Under the pieces are notes generated by a model that saw nothing but the letters and a program-made list of their open reading frames with translations, made no database searches and had not been told where the DNA came from. 32,518 bases of DNA from the NCBI GenBank assembly GCA_022842905.1, contig JALHOS010000036.1:1-32518 (forward strand), read 5' to 3'. Source of the stretch: Myxococcaceae bacterium (lineage in GTDB: Bacteria; Myxococcota; Myxococcia; Myxococcales; Myxococcaceae). Of the stretch, positions 7,967 through 16,013 are shown one piece after another; the first letter of the stretch is position 1, and every line of letters begins with the position of its first letter. Both the position numbers and the translations under genes were made by a program.

Positions 7967-8905
7967 CTACGGCAGCGGAGGCTTCGCCGCGGCCTGCGCG
8001 CGGAGCTGCTGGACCGCCATGCGCATCATCGGCGGGGCTTCGGGGCCGGCCTGCTCGAGGTACGCCTCGAAGTTCACCAGCGCGCGCGCCGAGTCCTGCT
8101 GATCCATGGCCATCATCCCCGCGAAGAGTCGGCCGTCGTAGGCCTCGGGGTACTTCGCGGCCAAGGACTCGAGCTCGCTGAGCGCGCGGGGCAGATCGCC
8201 CTCGAGCGCGACGATCACCGACCGCCCGACGCGGGTGCGCACGTGGAACGGGTCAATCAACGTCGCGCGGTGGACCATGGGCACGGCTTCTTCGAAGCGC
8301 TGCTTGCGCATGAGCGCCAGCGCGGCGGTGGCGAGGGTGTCCGGATCATCCGGGCTGTTCTTCGCCTGCGCGAGGAGTCGCTCGAGCTTCTCGTCGACGG
8401 GCGGCGGCTGGTTCTGCATGACCGCGGGGCCCGGCCCACCGGTGGCCGACATGCCTTCGGGGCGGGAGTCGCTGGACGCGTTGAGCTGAACGCCCAAGAA
8501 CACGAAGAAGGACACGAGCCCGCCGCCCAAGAGCGCGCCCTTGAGCGTGGGGTTGTTGGCCAAGAAGCCGGTGGGCTTGGCCTGTTCCTTCTGCTCCGAT
8601 CTCGCTTCGGCCTTGCGCAGCTCGTGCTGCTTCTGATCACGCTCGCGGAGCACCTGCGCGGCGGCCTTCTGGAGTCGCTCGCGCTCGGCTTCCCACCGGG
8701 CCGCGTCCGCCAGGTGTTTGTTCGCCGTGTGCTCCTTGAGCTCGGCGATCAGCGCCTGGTACCGCGCCTGGTAGTCGTCGACCGTCTCCAGCGGCTGGCT
8801 CTTGAGGCGCGACTTGTTGATCAGCAGGTAGCCCAGCGCGGCGGCCGCCGAGCCCCCCAGCACCCACAGCCCAGGACCCCAGTTCGTCGTGGCGCCAGCG
8901 TCCAT
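7967..8905 (-). CDS. CcmI-like TPR protein of cytochrome c maturation
   Basis: A 312-residue membrane protein with two hydrophobic segments (about residues 11-28 and 118-138) and a charged coiled-coil-like stretch between them (about 60-110). Tetratricopeptide-like helix pairs follow from about 170 to the end (for example DPDTLATAALALMRKQRFEEAV and YDGRLFAGMMAMDQQDSARAL). This is the layout of CcmI/CycH-type proteins, which hold apocytochrome c for CcmF and CcmH at the periplasmic face. The ATG at 8905 overlaps the ccmH stop by one base (TGATG); a GTG three bases upstream is also possible. It is the last gene of the minus-strand ccm run. Its TPR part is only loosely similar to classical CcmI, so the name is by context. 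Confidence 0.78.
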   Translation of the reverse strand: MDAGATTNWGPGLWVLGGSAAAALGYLLINKSRLKSQPLETVDDYQARYQALIAELKEHTANKHLADAARWEAERERLQKAAAQVLRERDQKQHELRKAEARSEQKEQAKPTGFLANNPTLKGALLGGGLVSFFVFLGVQLNASSDSRPEGMSATGGPGPAVMQNQPPPVDEKLERLLAQAKNSPDDPDTLATAALALMRKQRFEEAVPMVHRATLIDPFHVRTRVGRSVIVALEGDLPRALSELESLAAKYPEAYDGRLFAGMMAMDQQDSARALVNFEAYLEQAGPEAPPMMRMAVQQLRAQAAAKPPLP

Positions 8906-9417
8906 CACTTCTCCAGATCGGCGCGGACCTGCGCCAGGTACGGGTCTTCGTCAGGGCTTTGCGGCGCGGGCGCGGCGGGCGCGGCCTTCGCGGCGTCGGG
9001 GGCGGACGGGGCTGGGGCCAGCTCCGACGGCAGCCCGCGCTTCTTGGACTGCAGCCAGATCAACAGCAGCCCCACGGCGAGCAACCCCACCGGCGCGGTC
9101 CACAGCACGGTGTTGAGCCCGCCGGTCGTCGGCTCGAGCAGCACCCACTCACCGTAGCGGGCCACGAAGTAGTCGAGGATCTCCTGGTCAGACTTGTTCT
9201 CGGCCACGAGCTCGCGGACCTTGTCGAGCTGCGCGCGGGCCATGGAAGCGGGGGAGTCGCTGATCGCCACGCCCTGGCAGACGGCGCAGCGCAGCTGTTT
9301 ACCCAGCCGCTGCACGCGGGCCTCACGCTCGGTGTCGAGCGGCGCCTGGCCTTCGCGCGGCGGGGCGTACCCCTGGCCCAGCACCATCACCAACCCCAGC
9401 GCCAACACGGTGCTCAT
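8905..9417 (-). CDS. ccmH: Cytochrome c maturation protein CcmH
   Basis: A 170-residue membrane-anchored periplasmic thiol protein. It has an N-terminal signal segment (residues 3-15) and the family motif LRCAVCQ with Cys44 and Cys47. The following helices (MARAQLDKVRELV and EILDYFVARYGEWVLLEP) are diagnostic. One transmembrane helix lies near 104-122, with an Ala/Pro-rich cytoplasmic tail. CcmH reduces the CxxCH haem-binding cysteines of apocytochrome c together with CcmG and hands them to CcmF. Its ATG overlaps the ccmG stop (ATGA), and its stop overlaps the next start, so the genes are tightly coupled. Confidence 0.95.
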   Translation of the reverse strand: MSTVLALGLVMVLGQGYAPPREGQAPLDTEREARVQRLGKQLRCAVCQGVAISDSPASMARAQLDKVRELVAENKSDQEILDYFVARYGEWVLLEPTTGGLNTVLWTAPVGLLAVGLLLIWLQSKKRGLPSELAPAPSAPDAAKAAPAAPAPQSPDEDPYLAQVRADLEK

Positions 9418-10127
9418 GGCTGCTTCACCTTCTGCTGGAGCTCGTCGGACTGCTTGGCCATGGCGAGGATCTGCTCCGCCGTCTGCCCCCCGACCGCCAG
9501 CGCGCGCACGAAGATCGTCGTGTTGTCCGCCGGCACCGGGAAGCTCGCGAGCTTCGCCTGCGTCAGCCCGTCGAGCGCCCCCTTCACCTGCGCTTCGATC
9601 GCCGGGTCCTCGAGGATCTCACTGACGCGGGCGTTGAGCGTGTAGTCGTCGAGCGGGGCGGCGTACTTCCCGCGAATCACGCCCTGCTTGGTGACGAAGT
9701 ACGTCTCCGGCACGCCGGCCACCGCGTAGTCCACCGCCACGGTGGACTTGGGATCGAACAGCTGCGTGAGCGACCAGCCGTGCTGCGCCAGGAACTGCTT
9801 GGTGTTCTCTTCGGTGTCCTCGAAGACGATGCCCAAGAAAGCGACGCGGTCCGCGAAGCGCTTCGCGCCGGCCTCGAGCACCGGGTGCTCCTGCTTGCAC
9901 GGCCCGCACCACGTCGCCCAGAAGTTGATGACGAGGGGCCGACCCGCGTAGTCCGACAGCGAGACGAACTCGCCGTTGTCCAGCCGCTTGATGCGGAAGG
10001 CCGGGGCGGGCTTGCCGTCGAGCATGAAGGGCACCGCGTGCGGATCGGTGCCGAAGGCCTTCGCCATGACGAAGAGGATGAGGCCGGTCGCGGCCAGCGC
10101 GATGCCGACGCCGATCGCTCGATTCAC
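9414..10127 (-). CDS. ccmG: Thioredoxin-like CcmG/DsbE family protein
   Basis: A 237-residue membrane-tethered thioredoxin-fold protein. An N-terminal anchor (residues 4-22) is followed by the redlike domain with WCGPC (Cys74, Cys77), the acidic insertion GIVFEDTEENTKQFL, and the cis-Pro segment GVPETYFVTKQG. It passes electrons to apocytochrome c or CcmH in the periplasm. The protein is longer than the usual 160-185 residues: about 60 extra C-terminal residues (from about 178) contain LTQAKLASFPVP and a helical tail. The GTG start overlaps the ccmF stop (GTGA), and GGAGGTAA in the end of ccmF serves as its ribosome site. Confidence 0.93.
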   Translation of the reverse strand: MNRAIGVGIALAATGLILFVMAKAFGTDPHAVPFMLDGKPAPAFRIKRLDNGEFVSLSDYAGRPLVINFWATWCGPCKQEHPVLEAGAKRFADRVAFLGIVFEDTEENTKQFLAQHGWSLTQLFDPKSTVAVDYAVAGVPETYFVTKQGVIRGKYAAPLDDYTLNARVSEILEDPAIEAQVKGALDGLTQAKLASFPVPADNTTIFVRALAVGGQTAEQILAMAKQSDELQQKVKQP

Positions 10128-12148
10128 GCGTTACCTCCGGTCGCGGCGGCTGCGGGCACGGTCGCCTCGGGGCTGGGTGAGGTCTTCTGCGCCGCCTTGC
10201 GCTGCGGCCACAGGGCGATCAGCGTCCCCAGGATCAGCAGCGGAATCGAGTACCAGATCCACCCGACCAGCGGGAACACCCAGGTGTTGAACGACGCGGT
10301 CTCGGCCTGCGGATCGTACGAGAGCAGCGACACGTACACGTCGCGGAAGACCATCTCCTGCACGCTGGGCGAGCCGATGGGGTCGGTGCTGCGCGCGTAG
10401 TAGTTCATGCGCGGGGCCTCTTCGCCGTGGTGCGCGGTGATCGTGCCGTCCGGGGAGATCACCGACACGTTCGCGCTGGTCCAGGTCTTGTGCGGCGCCT
10501 GGCCCGACTCGAGCCCGTCGAAGCGCAGCAGGTACGCGCCGACCTTGAGCGTCTCGCCCTTCTTCAGCGCGCCCGTCGCGTGCGTCTTGAACGCGGCCGA
10601 CGCGGCGATGGCGACCACGATCGCCACGATCCCCAGGTGCACCACGTAGCCGCCGAAGCGCCGGCGCGCGCGGCTGGCGCTGCGGAACAGCGCGACGAAG
10701 GCCGTCTCCTTCTGCTCGTCCATGCGCTGCTTGGCGGGCAGGAACATCTCCCGGAGCGTGATGACGGTCGCGAACGCGGCGAGCCCAAAGGCCAGCAGCG
10801 GCATGAAGCCGCGGTAGCCCAGCGCCGCGCAGACCGCGATCGTCGCCAGGCCGACGATGCCGGGGATCGTGAACTGCCGCTTGAGCACCGCGGGATCGGC
10901 CTGCCCCCATGGCAGCACCGGGCCGACGCCCATGAGGAAGAGCATGAGCAGCCCGCCGGGCAGCGCCATGGTGTTGAAGTACGGCTCGCCCACGCTGATC
11001 TTCTTCTTCTGCAGCGCTTCGGTGACCAGCGGGAACGTCGTCCCCAAGAGCACCGTGAAGGTCTGCGCCACGAACACCAGGTTGTTCACCAGGATCGACC
11101 CTTCACGCGAGGCGACCGTGGCCAGGTTCGTCTCCGCGACCAGCAGGTGTCCGCGCACCGTCAACAGCACGATGCAGAAGACGATCACGATGGCGATGAA
11201 GACCAGGAACGTGGGGCCGATGTCCGACTGCGTGAAGCTGTGCACCGAGTTGAAGACGCCCGAGCGCGTCATGAAGGTGCCGATGAGCGTGAGCACGAAG
11301 CTGCCCAGCGCGAGCGCAATCGTCCACAGCTTGAGCGACTTGCGGCGCTCGAGCACCATGGTCGAGTGAATGAACGCCGTCGCCGTGAGCCACGGCATGA
11401 ACGACGCGTTCTCCACCGGATCCCACGCCCAGTAGCCGCCCCAGCCGAGCACCGCGTACGCCCACCAGGACCCGAGGATGATGCCAATGGACAGGAACAG
11501 CCACGGCACGAGTGTCCACTTGCGCAGGGGCACCAGCCACGCGTCGCCCAGCTCACCGCGGAGCAGCGCGCCCGCGGCGATCCCGAACGGAATCGTCATG
11601 CCCACGTAGCCCAGGTAAAGCATGGGCGGGTGGATGATCATGAGCGGGTGGTTCTGCAGGAGCGGGTTGACGCCGGGGCCGTCGGACAGCGGGTTGGGGA
11701 TCGCGGTCCACGGGTTGGCCGGCCCGGCGATCAGGAACGCGAAGAACGTCGCCACCGCGGCGATCGTGCCCAGCGTCAGCAGCATGTAGCGCTCGTGCTC
11801 CTTGCGGTAGACGAGCGTGAACGCGAGCACGTACAGGCCCATGATCGCGCCCCAGAAGAGGATCGACCCTTCCAGCGCGCTCCACAGCGAGACGATGGTG
11901 AAGATCGTCGGCGTCGCCCGGCTGCCGACCTGAGAGACGTACTTCACCGAGAAGTCGTGCTCGAGCAGCGCCTTCACCATGACCAGGTTGGACCCGATCA
12001 TGGACGCGGAGAACGCGTACATGGCGCCGCGCACCCACGGCAGCGCGCCGTCGCGCCGGGTCATGCCGGTGTACAGGCCGACGACCGCGGCGAAGACCGC
12101 GCAGGCCAACCCGAAGAGGATGAGGCCGTAACCCAGAGTCGAATTCAC
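10124..12148 (-). CDS. ccmF: Cytochrome c haem lyase subunit CcmF
   Basis: A 674-residue polytopic inner-membrane protein with about 14-15 hydrophobic segments. The WWD haem-handling domain is clear (WGGYWAWDPVENASF, about residues 236-250), with conserved histidines around HPLMIIHPPMLYLG (167-180). It ligates haem from CcmE to the reduced cysteines of apocytochrome c with CcmH. A large periplasmic loop lies between the last two hydrophobic regions (about 525-620), and the tail is Ala/Pro-rich. The GTG start at 12148 fits the N-terminal signal-anchor. ccmA, B, C, D and E are not in the window, so the maturation system is split across the genome or only partly shown. Confidence 0.95.
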   Translation of the reverse strand: MNSTLGYGLILFGLACAVFAAVVGLYTGMTRRDGALPWVRGAMYAFSASMIGSNLVMVKALLEHDFSVKYVSQVGSRATPTIFTIVSLWSALEGSILFWGAIMGLYVLAFTLVYRKEHERYMLLTLGTIAAVATFFAFLIAGPANPWTAIPNPLSDGPGVNPLLQNHPLMIIHPPMLYLGYVGMTIPFGIAAGALLRGELGDAWLVPLRKWTLVPWLFLSIGIILGSWWAYAVLGWGGYWAWDPVENASFMPWLTATAFIHSTMVLERRKSLKLWTIALALGSFVLTLIGTFMTRSGVFNSVHSFTQSDIGPTFLVFIAIVIVFCIVLLTVRGHLLVAETNLATVASREGSILVNNLVFVAQTFTVLLGTTFPLVTEALQKKKISVGEPYFNTMALPGGLLMLFLMGVGPVLPWGQADPAVLKRQFTIPGIVGLATIAVCAALGYRGFMPLLAFGLAAFATVITLREMFLPAKQRMDEQKETAFVALFRSASRARRRFGGYVVHLGIVAIVVAIAASAAFKTHATGALKKGETLKVGAYLLRFDGLESGQAPHKTWTSANVSVISPDGTITAHHGEEAPRMNYYARSTDPIGSPSVQEMVFRDVYVSLLSYDPQAETASFNTWVFPLVGWIWYSIPLLILGTLIALWPQRKAAQKTSPSPEATVPAAAATGGNA

Positions 12149-12210
12149 GCTCGACCTTGTACAGCCGCCGCTTTCTCCGTCGCGAACTTTTTGGGCTGGG
12201 GCGCAGACAT
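12145..12210 (-). CDS. Possible 21-codon small ORF before ccmF
   Basis: An ATG at 12210 opens 21 codons (MSAPQPKKFATEKAAAVQGRA). The TGA overlaps the ccmF GTG by four bases, the same coupling seen throughout this operon. AAGGG overlaps the stop of the VWA gene about 11 bases upstream. The peptide is basic and not hydrophobic, so it is not CcmD-like. It may only serve translational coupling, or it may be chance. Confidence 0.3.
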   Translation of the reverse strand: MSAPQPKKFATEKAAAVQGRA

Positions 12211-12224
12211 TGCGCTTTCGGCCC

Positions 12225-13997
12225 TTATGCCGGCAACGCCAACAACTTCGTGGTCATGACTCGCTCGACCCACCCCTGGCGAGGCGCCGCGCCGACCGCT
12301 ACCGGCGCGTCCAAGAGCGCCTGGAGGACCCTCGGCACCTGGTACGGATCGTCGAAGCTCGTCACGTCGACCTCGCTGTACGGCACCCCGAGCGACGCTG
12401 CGCAGGACCGCACCGTCATGCCCCGCGCCGCGCTCGGAGCCAGCGACAGGAGCAGCGCCAGCGCCGACACCTGGTAGCCCACGTCGCGGAACACCCGCGC
12501 GAACTGATCGCCCGCCTCCCCAGCCTCGTCGCCGACCACGATCACCACCAGCCGCGCCGACACGGGGAACGTCAGCCCCGTCTGCGCGAGCGCCCGAACC
12601 GCCGCGGCGTGCACGGTGCCGCCGTCGGCCTTCACGGTGGCCAGCATGTGCTGCACTGCGGTGCGCGTCGCCGCCTTGGGGCGCAGGACGGTGCCGACGG
12701 TGTCGAACGTGGCGCAGTGGAGCTTCTCGAGCGGGAAGCCGGCGAGGATCTTCGAGAGCGCCTCCTTCGACTGCTCGATGGCGCCCTGCATGGACCCAGA
12801 CTTGTCGATCAGGAACAGCACGCGGACGTCGGTGTCCTTCGTCGCGGCGCTGACGGCCTTCTGCGCGGCCACGTCGGCGGCCTCGGCGAGCTTCTCCTTG
12901 AGCTGCTTGGACTGGACGTTCTTGGCGATGTTGAGGGAACGCTGGTCGGTCGCCGAGGCGATCGCCTGTTCCCAGCGCGTTCGGATCTCCGCGTCGGCCA
13001 TGAGGCCCAGGCTCTCGAGCGTCGGCGTGAGGATCCGCAGGTCGCGATCCGACAGGCTGGGGACCAGCGCCGCCATGATCGCCGGCGTCAGGCCCAGCTC
13101 CTTCGGGAGCCGGCCGACGACCTCCTTGTAGGACAGGCGCTGCGTGTCGATCGCCTCGCAGATCTCCGCTTCGGACAGCCCGTCGAAGCGGTCCGACTTC
13201 TGTACGGCCAGCCCGCTCAGGCCGACGGTGCGGTGCCCCGCCGCGGCCTGCTTCTGCTTCCAGCCGAGCACCTCGAAGAACGCTTGGCCTTGCGGCTTGT
13301 AGCCGGCCTTGCGCGCGAGCTGCTTGATCGTCTCCTTGAAGCCGGCCTTCACCAGCCCGGCGAGGAGCGCGGGGTTCTGCTCTCGGTACGCCAGCCACTT
13401 GGTCGCCGCGCGCTTCCAGCGACCCAGCGGAGGCTTCTTCGCGGCGGGGTCGCCGAAGCCGGCCTTGCGGTTGAGCTTGGCGATCGCCGGGAGCTCGAGG
13501 AGCTCAGCCACGCGCAGCACCGCCTTGGGCGTCAACATGCGCGTCGACTTCTTCTCGTAGAGCAGCAGCATCGCCTCGCCGATCTGCCGGTAGTCGTCGT
13601 CGTGGAAGGCGACCTCGCCGTCGTCTTCGCGCACGGGTTGGCCAGAGCGGCTCTGCACGAGCATGAGCGCCGCGCAGGCGACCTTGAGATCGCGCCAGTC
13701 GGTCTGCGTGAGCGCGTAGCTGGCGAAGTGGGCCATGAGGTCCTGGTTGAGCGCGTAGATCTCCAGGAGCTTCTCGTAGAGCGTCACCGCGGCGGACTCG
13801 TGCAGCCCGGGCGAGACGAGCTTGGCGCCCTTCGGCAGCGCGGCGCCCTTCTTCGGCCGCGGCGCCCACTTGCCCTGCAGCTCGAAGCCGGGTCGGTTGT
13901 GCCAGAGGTGCGCCGAGCTGGAGAGGACCAAGTCGAGCAGCTTCTCGGCGGGGCCGAGCTGGGCTTCGGGGAGCAACGGCTTCTTCGTGGTAGCCAT
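12225..13997 (-). CDS. VWA domain protein with helical N-terminal region
   Basis: A 590-residue cytoplasmic protein. The C-terminal third is a von Willebrand A domain with the metal-site motif DxSxS as DKSGS (Asp398-Ser402) after the strand VRVLFLI. A TVHAAAV segment supplies the usual Thr, and VVIVVGDEAGE the later Asp. The first 390 residues are Lys/Ala-rich helices. The order (long helical region, then VWA) recalls TROVE/Ro60 RNA-binding proteins, but I see no decisive TROVE signature, so this is only a structural analogy. The ATG at 13997 starts MATTKKP; a longer frame upstream runs into the divergent gene. The stop is 76 bases from ccmF, so co-transcription with ccm genes is likely. Confidence 0.8.
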   Translation of the reverse strand: MATTKKPLLPEAQLGPAEKLLDLVLSSSAHLWHNRPGFELQGKWAPRPKKGAALPKGAKLVSPGLHESAAVTLYEKLLEIYALNQDLMAHFASYALTQTDWRDLKVACAALMLVQSRSGQPVREDDGEVAFHDDDYRQIGEAMLLLYEKKSTRMLTPKAVLRVAELLELPAIAKLNRKAGFGDPAAKKPPLGRWKRAATKWLAYREQNPALLAGLVKAGFKETIKQLARKAGYKPQGQAFFEVLGWKQKQAAAGHRTVGLSGLAVQKSDRFDGLSEAEICEAIDTQRLSYKEVVGRLPKELGLTPAIMAALVPSLSDRDLRILTPTLESLGLMADAEIRTRWEQAIASATDQRSLNIAKNVQSKQLKEKLAEAADVAAQKAVSAATKDTDVRVLFLIDKSGSMQGAIEQSKEALSKILAGFPLEKLHCATFDTVGTVLRPKAATRTAVQHMLATVKADGGTVHAAAVRALAQTGLTFPVSARLVVIVVGDEAGEAGDQFARVFRDVGYQVSALALLLSLAPSAARGMTVRSCAASLGVPYSEVDVTSFDDPYQVPRVLQALLDAPVAVGAAPRQGWVERVMTTKLLALPA

Positions 13998-14082
13998 GGG
14001 CGCGCAGAACAGCAGTGATGTGGGAGGCTGCGCCACGACTTTGTGCGGCGCGCCGGTGTGACGGTTCGAGAGGAGCGGTGAC

Positions 14083-14463
14083 GTGAAGAACGGGACGTTG
14101 GGTGTGGCGGTGGCGGTGGTGCTCGGCGCGGCGTGTGCGCCGACTCGGCCGCAGCAGACGGAGTTCGAGCTCACCTACTACTACTTGAAGTTCTGACGCG
14201 TCTGCGACGCCACGAAGGCGGCCGTGAGCCGCTTGCCAACGGAGCTGCCGGGCCTGGTCACGATTCGGCTCGTCCCGCACACGGACGCCGAGGCGGAGGC
14301 CGCGGTGCGCACGAACGACTGGAGCAGTCACGGGGCGATCGTGCGGCGAGGCAGCAAGGTGATCTACCGCGCGGCGGATCACCGCGTGGCGGCGCTCGAC
14401 ATGCACCGGGCGGTGCTCGCCGAGCTGGACCTGCCGCCGTGGTGCCAGCCGTTCACTCAGTGA
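14083..14463 (+). CDS. Small thioredoxin-like protein, probable selenoprotein (TGA 14194-14196 read as Sec, UxxC motif)
   Basis: A GTG at 14083 with GAGAGGAG at 14068-14075 opens a 126-residue protein if the TGA at codon 38 is read through. A signal segment (hydrophobic residues 6-18, LGAAC) precedes a strand ELTYYYLKF. Then comes U38-R-V-C41, that is, a UxxC redox motif in the exact place of CxxC in a thioredoxin fold. The frame continues with VSRLPTELPGLVTIRLV, WSSHGAIVRRGSKVIYRAADHRV and a final helix, ending at TGA 14461-14463. The first part alone (37 codons) would be a signal peptide and one strand, which makes no sense as a protein. A candidate SECIS hairpin follows the TGA. It is divergent from the VWA gene and ends just before a hairpin shared with the SPFH gene. 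Confidence 0.75.
14214..14236 (+). promoter_or_regulatory. Candidate bacterial SECIS element of the UxxC gene
   Basis: GCGGC 14218-14222 pairs with GCCGC 14228-14232 around a five-base loop CGUGA. One G-U and one A-U pair extend it outward, followed by an A-G mismatch and another G-C pair. The loop begins 26 bases after the TGA and has G at its second position. That fits the published description of bacterial SECIS elements (loop 16-37 bases from UGA, G in the first two loop bases), as I recall it. Confidence 0.55.
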
Positions 14464-14469
14464 AGAAGA

Positions 14470-14509
14470 GGGGAGGGCGCGCCCGCTGAGCTTCGAGCGA
14501 GCCCTCCCC
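14470..14509. terminator. Hairpin between convergent genes
   Basis: GGGGAGGGC (14470-14478) pairs perfectly with GCCCTCCCC (14501-14509), with a small inner GCT/AGC stem. It lies between the stops of the UxxC gene and the SPFH gene and could terminate both. There is no T-run, so it may be only a 3' stabilising hairpin. Confidence 0.5.
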
Positions 14510-14531
14510 ATGCTTCACCGCCCGGAGCGAC

Positions 14532-15650
14532 TCAGGCGTTGGTCCGCAGCTGCAGGCGCTCGAGCGCACCTTCGCCGAGCACCAGGTTGACCTTGCCGAC
14601 CTTGGCCGCGAGGTCCTTGTACGCCTCGAGCTCCTTGAGGCGCAGGAGCAGCGGGTTCTCGGACAGCACCTTGGCAGTCTGGGCCAGGCTGCGCGTGGCG
14701 GCCGTCTCCTCACGGCGGAGGATCACGTTCGCCTCTGCTTCCTTCTGGGCCTGGGTCACCTTGTTGAGGAGCTCCTTCATCTCACCAGGCAGGACCACGT
14801 CCTTGAGCCCCAGCTCGACCAGCTCGAGCCCCACGCCCTCGGCGCGAGCACGCACCGACGGCGTCATGACCTGCACCAGCGCGTCGCGCGCCGCGAGGAG
14901 CTCGTCCAGCGTGCGGGCGGTGACCGCTTCCCGCGCCGACAGCTGCATGGCCAGGTAGATCAGATCGTCTGGCGCGCGGGCCACGGAGGCCAGCCGCCGC
15001 GCGTCGCGGACGCGCACGGTGGCGCTCAGGTTGAGCCGCAGGGTGACGCGGTCCTTGGTCATCACCTCCTGGCCGGACACCGCCAGGACGCGCTCCCGCA
15101 AATCGATCACCGAGAGGTTCACCGACCGCACCGTGGTCCACGCCGCGTGCCGCCCCGCCGGCAGCACCTGCTCGAGCACGCCGTCGACGAAGCGGACCAC
15201 GACGTGGCCTTCCGGCGCCGTCACCTCGACGTAGTCCTTGCCCTTGGCCAGCGCGGCGACCTCCAGCGGCAGCGGGCTCGCGACGATCGCCGACGTGTCG
15301 TAGGTGCGCAGGGCGATCAGCGGCCGCACGGCGCCACCGTCGCGCTCGAGCTGTCGTTCCACGGTCCACACGTGGTGAACGCCGGCGCCGAGCCACAGGG
15401 TCGGCTTGCCGCGGCGCAGGACCAGCGCGCGCTCGTGCTCTGCGAGAGAAAGCACCGTCAGCTCGTCCTTCGGCACGAGCGCCAGGCGGGACTCGTCGAG
15501 CTCCACGAGCAGCGACGTGGTGGCGTGGCGCTCGACCTTCACCTGCCGCAGCGGCGCGAACACGCGGTGCAGGCCCGGTCGCAGGTAGCGGCTCGGACGA
15601 CCGTCGATCAGCAGGAAGCCGCGCTCGTGCTGGGAGATCTCGATCTTCAT
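14532..15650 (-). CDS. SPFH/band-7 (slipin-like) domain protein
   Basis: A 372-residue protein. Residues 1-120 are an unusual beta-rich region with two repeats of the type ERGFLLIDGRPSRYLRPGLH and ERALVLRRGKPTLWLGAGVH. The SPFH core follows (VNLSVIDLRERVLAVSGQEVMTKDRVTLRLNLSATVRVRD) and then LGLKDVVLPGEMKELLNKVTQAQKEAEA, the conserved helix. The last 70 residues are a charged helix. SPFH proteins oligomerise on membranes and organise lipid or protease complexes. No N-terminal membrane helix is visible, so attachment to the membrane is uncertain. The ATG at 15650 follows GAGGAGGGACACC. It stands alone on its strand. Confidence 0.87.
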   Translation of the reverse strand: MKIEISQHERGFLLIDGRPSRYLRPGLHRVFAPLRQVKVERHATTSLLVELDESRLALVPKDELTVLSLAEHERALVLRRGKPTLWLGAGVHHVWTVERQLERDGGAVRPLIALRTYDTSAIVASPLPLEVAALAKGKDYVEVTAPEGHVVVRFVDGVLEQVLPAGRHAAWTTVRSVNLSVIDLRERVLAVSGQEVMTKDRVTLRLNLSATVRVRDARRLASVARAPDDLIYLAMQLSAREAVTARTLDELLAARDALVQVMTPSVRARAEGVGLELVELGLKDVVLPGEMKELLNKVTQAQKEAEANVILRREETAATRSLAQTAKVLSENPLLLRLKELEAYKDLAAKVGKVNLVLGEGALERLQLRTNA

Positions 15651-16013
15651 GGTGTCCCTCCTCGTGGTGCCGCCCTTCGAAAAGCGACGGGGGCCGCCGC
15701 GCTCACGGGGGCCGACCCACGCGCCTGACGAGCTCGAGAACTTCCTCCAGCTCACCAAACCCGCCGCGGCAGACGCTCGAGCGACACCTTCAGGCCGACT
15801 GCTCCTGAAGGGGCCTTCGAGGCCGAGTGGAGTGGGGCGTGGCTTCCTGCGAGCGCCTCACGGTGATCGTCGCAGCCCTGCAAACGAGCCTGCGGGCTTC
15901 TTCGACCGTGGCGAGGCGCTGGCGACTTCTCTTCGGGCCAGGCGTCTACGACGTCCACCCCACCGGCGTGCTGCGGCCGTGGGACTGCTCCAGCGTGCGC
16001 GACAGCCCCCAGG
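15651..16013. other. Intergenic stretch with a hairpin, no gene seen
   Basis: No frame here reads like a protein. An inverted repeat CCTTCAGG (15787-15794) / CCTGAAGG (15804-15811) forms an 8-bp stem, followed by GGCC-TTCGA-GGCC. I cannot assign either a function. The stretch just upstream of the SPFH gene presumably holds its promoter, but no clear -35/-10 pair was found. Confidence 0.4.

Noticed and set aside
10427-12259. 610-codon open frame opposite ccmF
   Set aside because: It is an antisense shadow of a GC-rich gene: Arg/His/Glu-rich composition with no domain pattern, while ccmF on the other strand is certain.
14224-14463. A stand-alone 79-residue protein starting at GTG 14224
   Set aside because: This would begin inside the hairpin, lacks a ribosome site and drops the UxxC motif. 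The upstream frame has a strong ribosome site and joins in frame through the TGA.
15787-15811. Intrinsic terminator at the CCTTCAGG inverted repeat
   Set aside because: There is a good stem but no T-run on either strand and no gene ending nearby, so function is unassigned.
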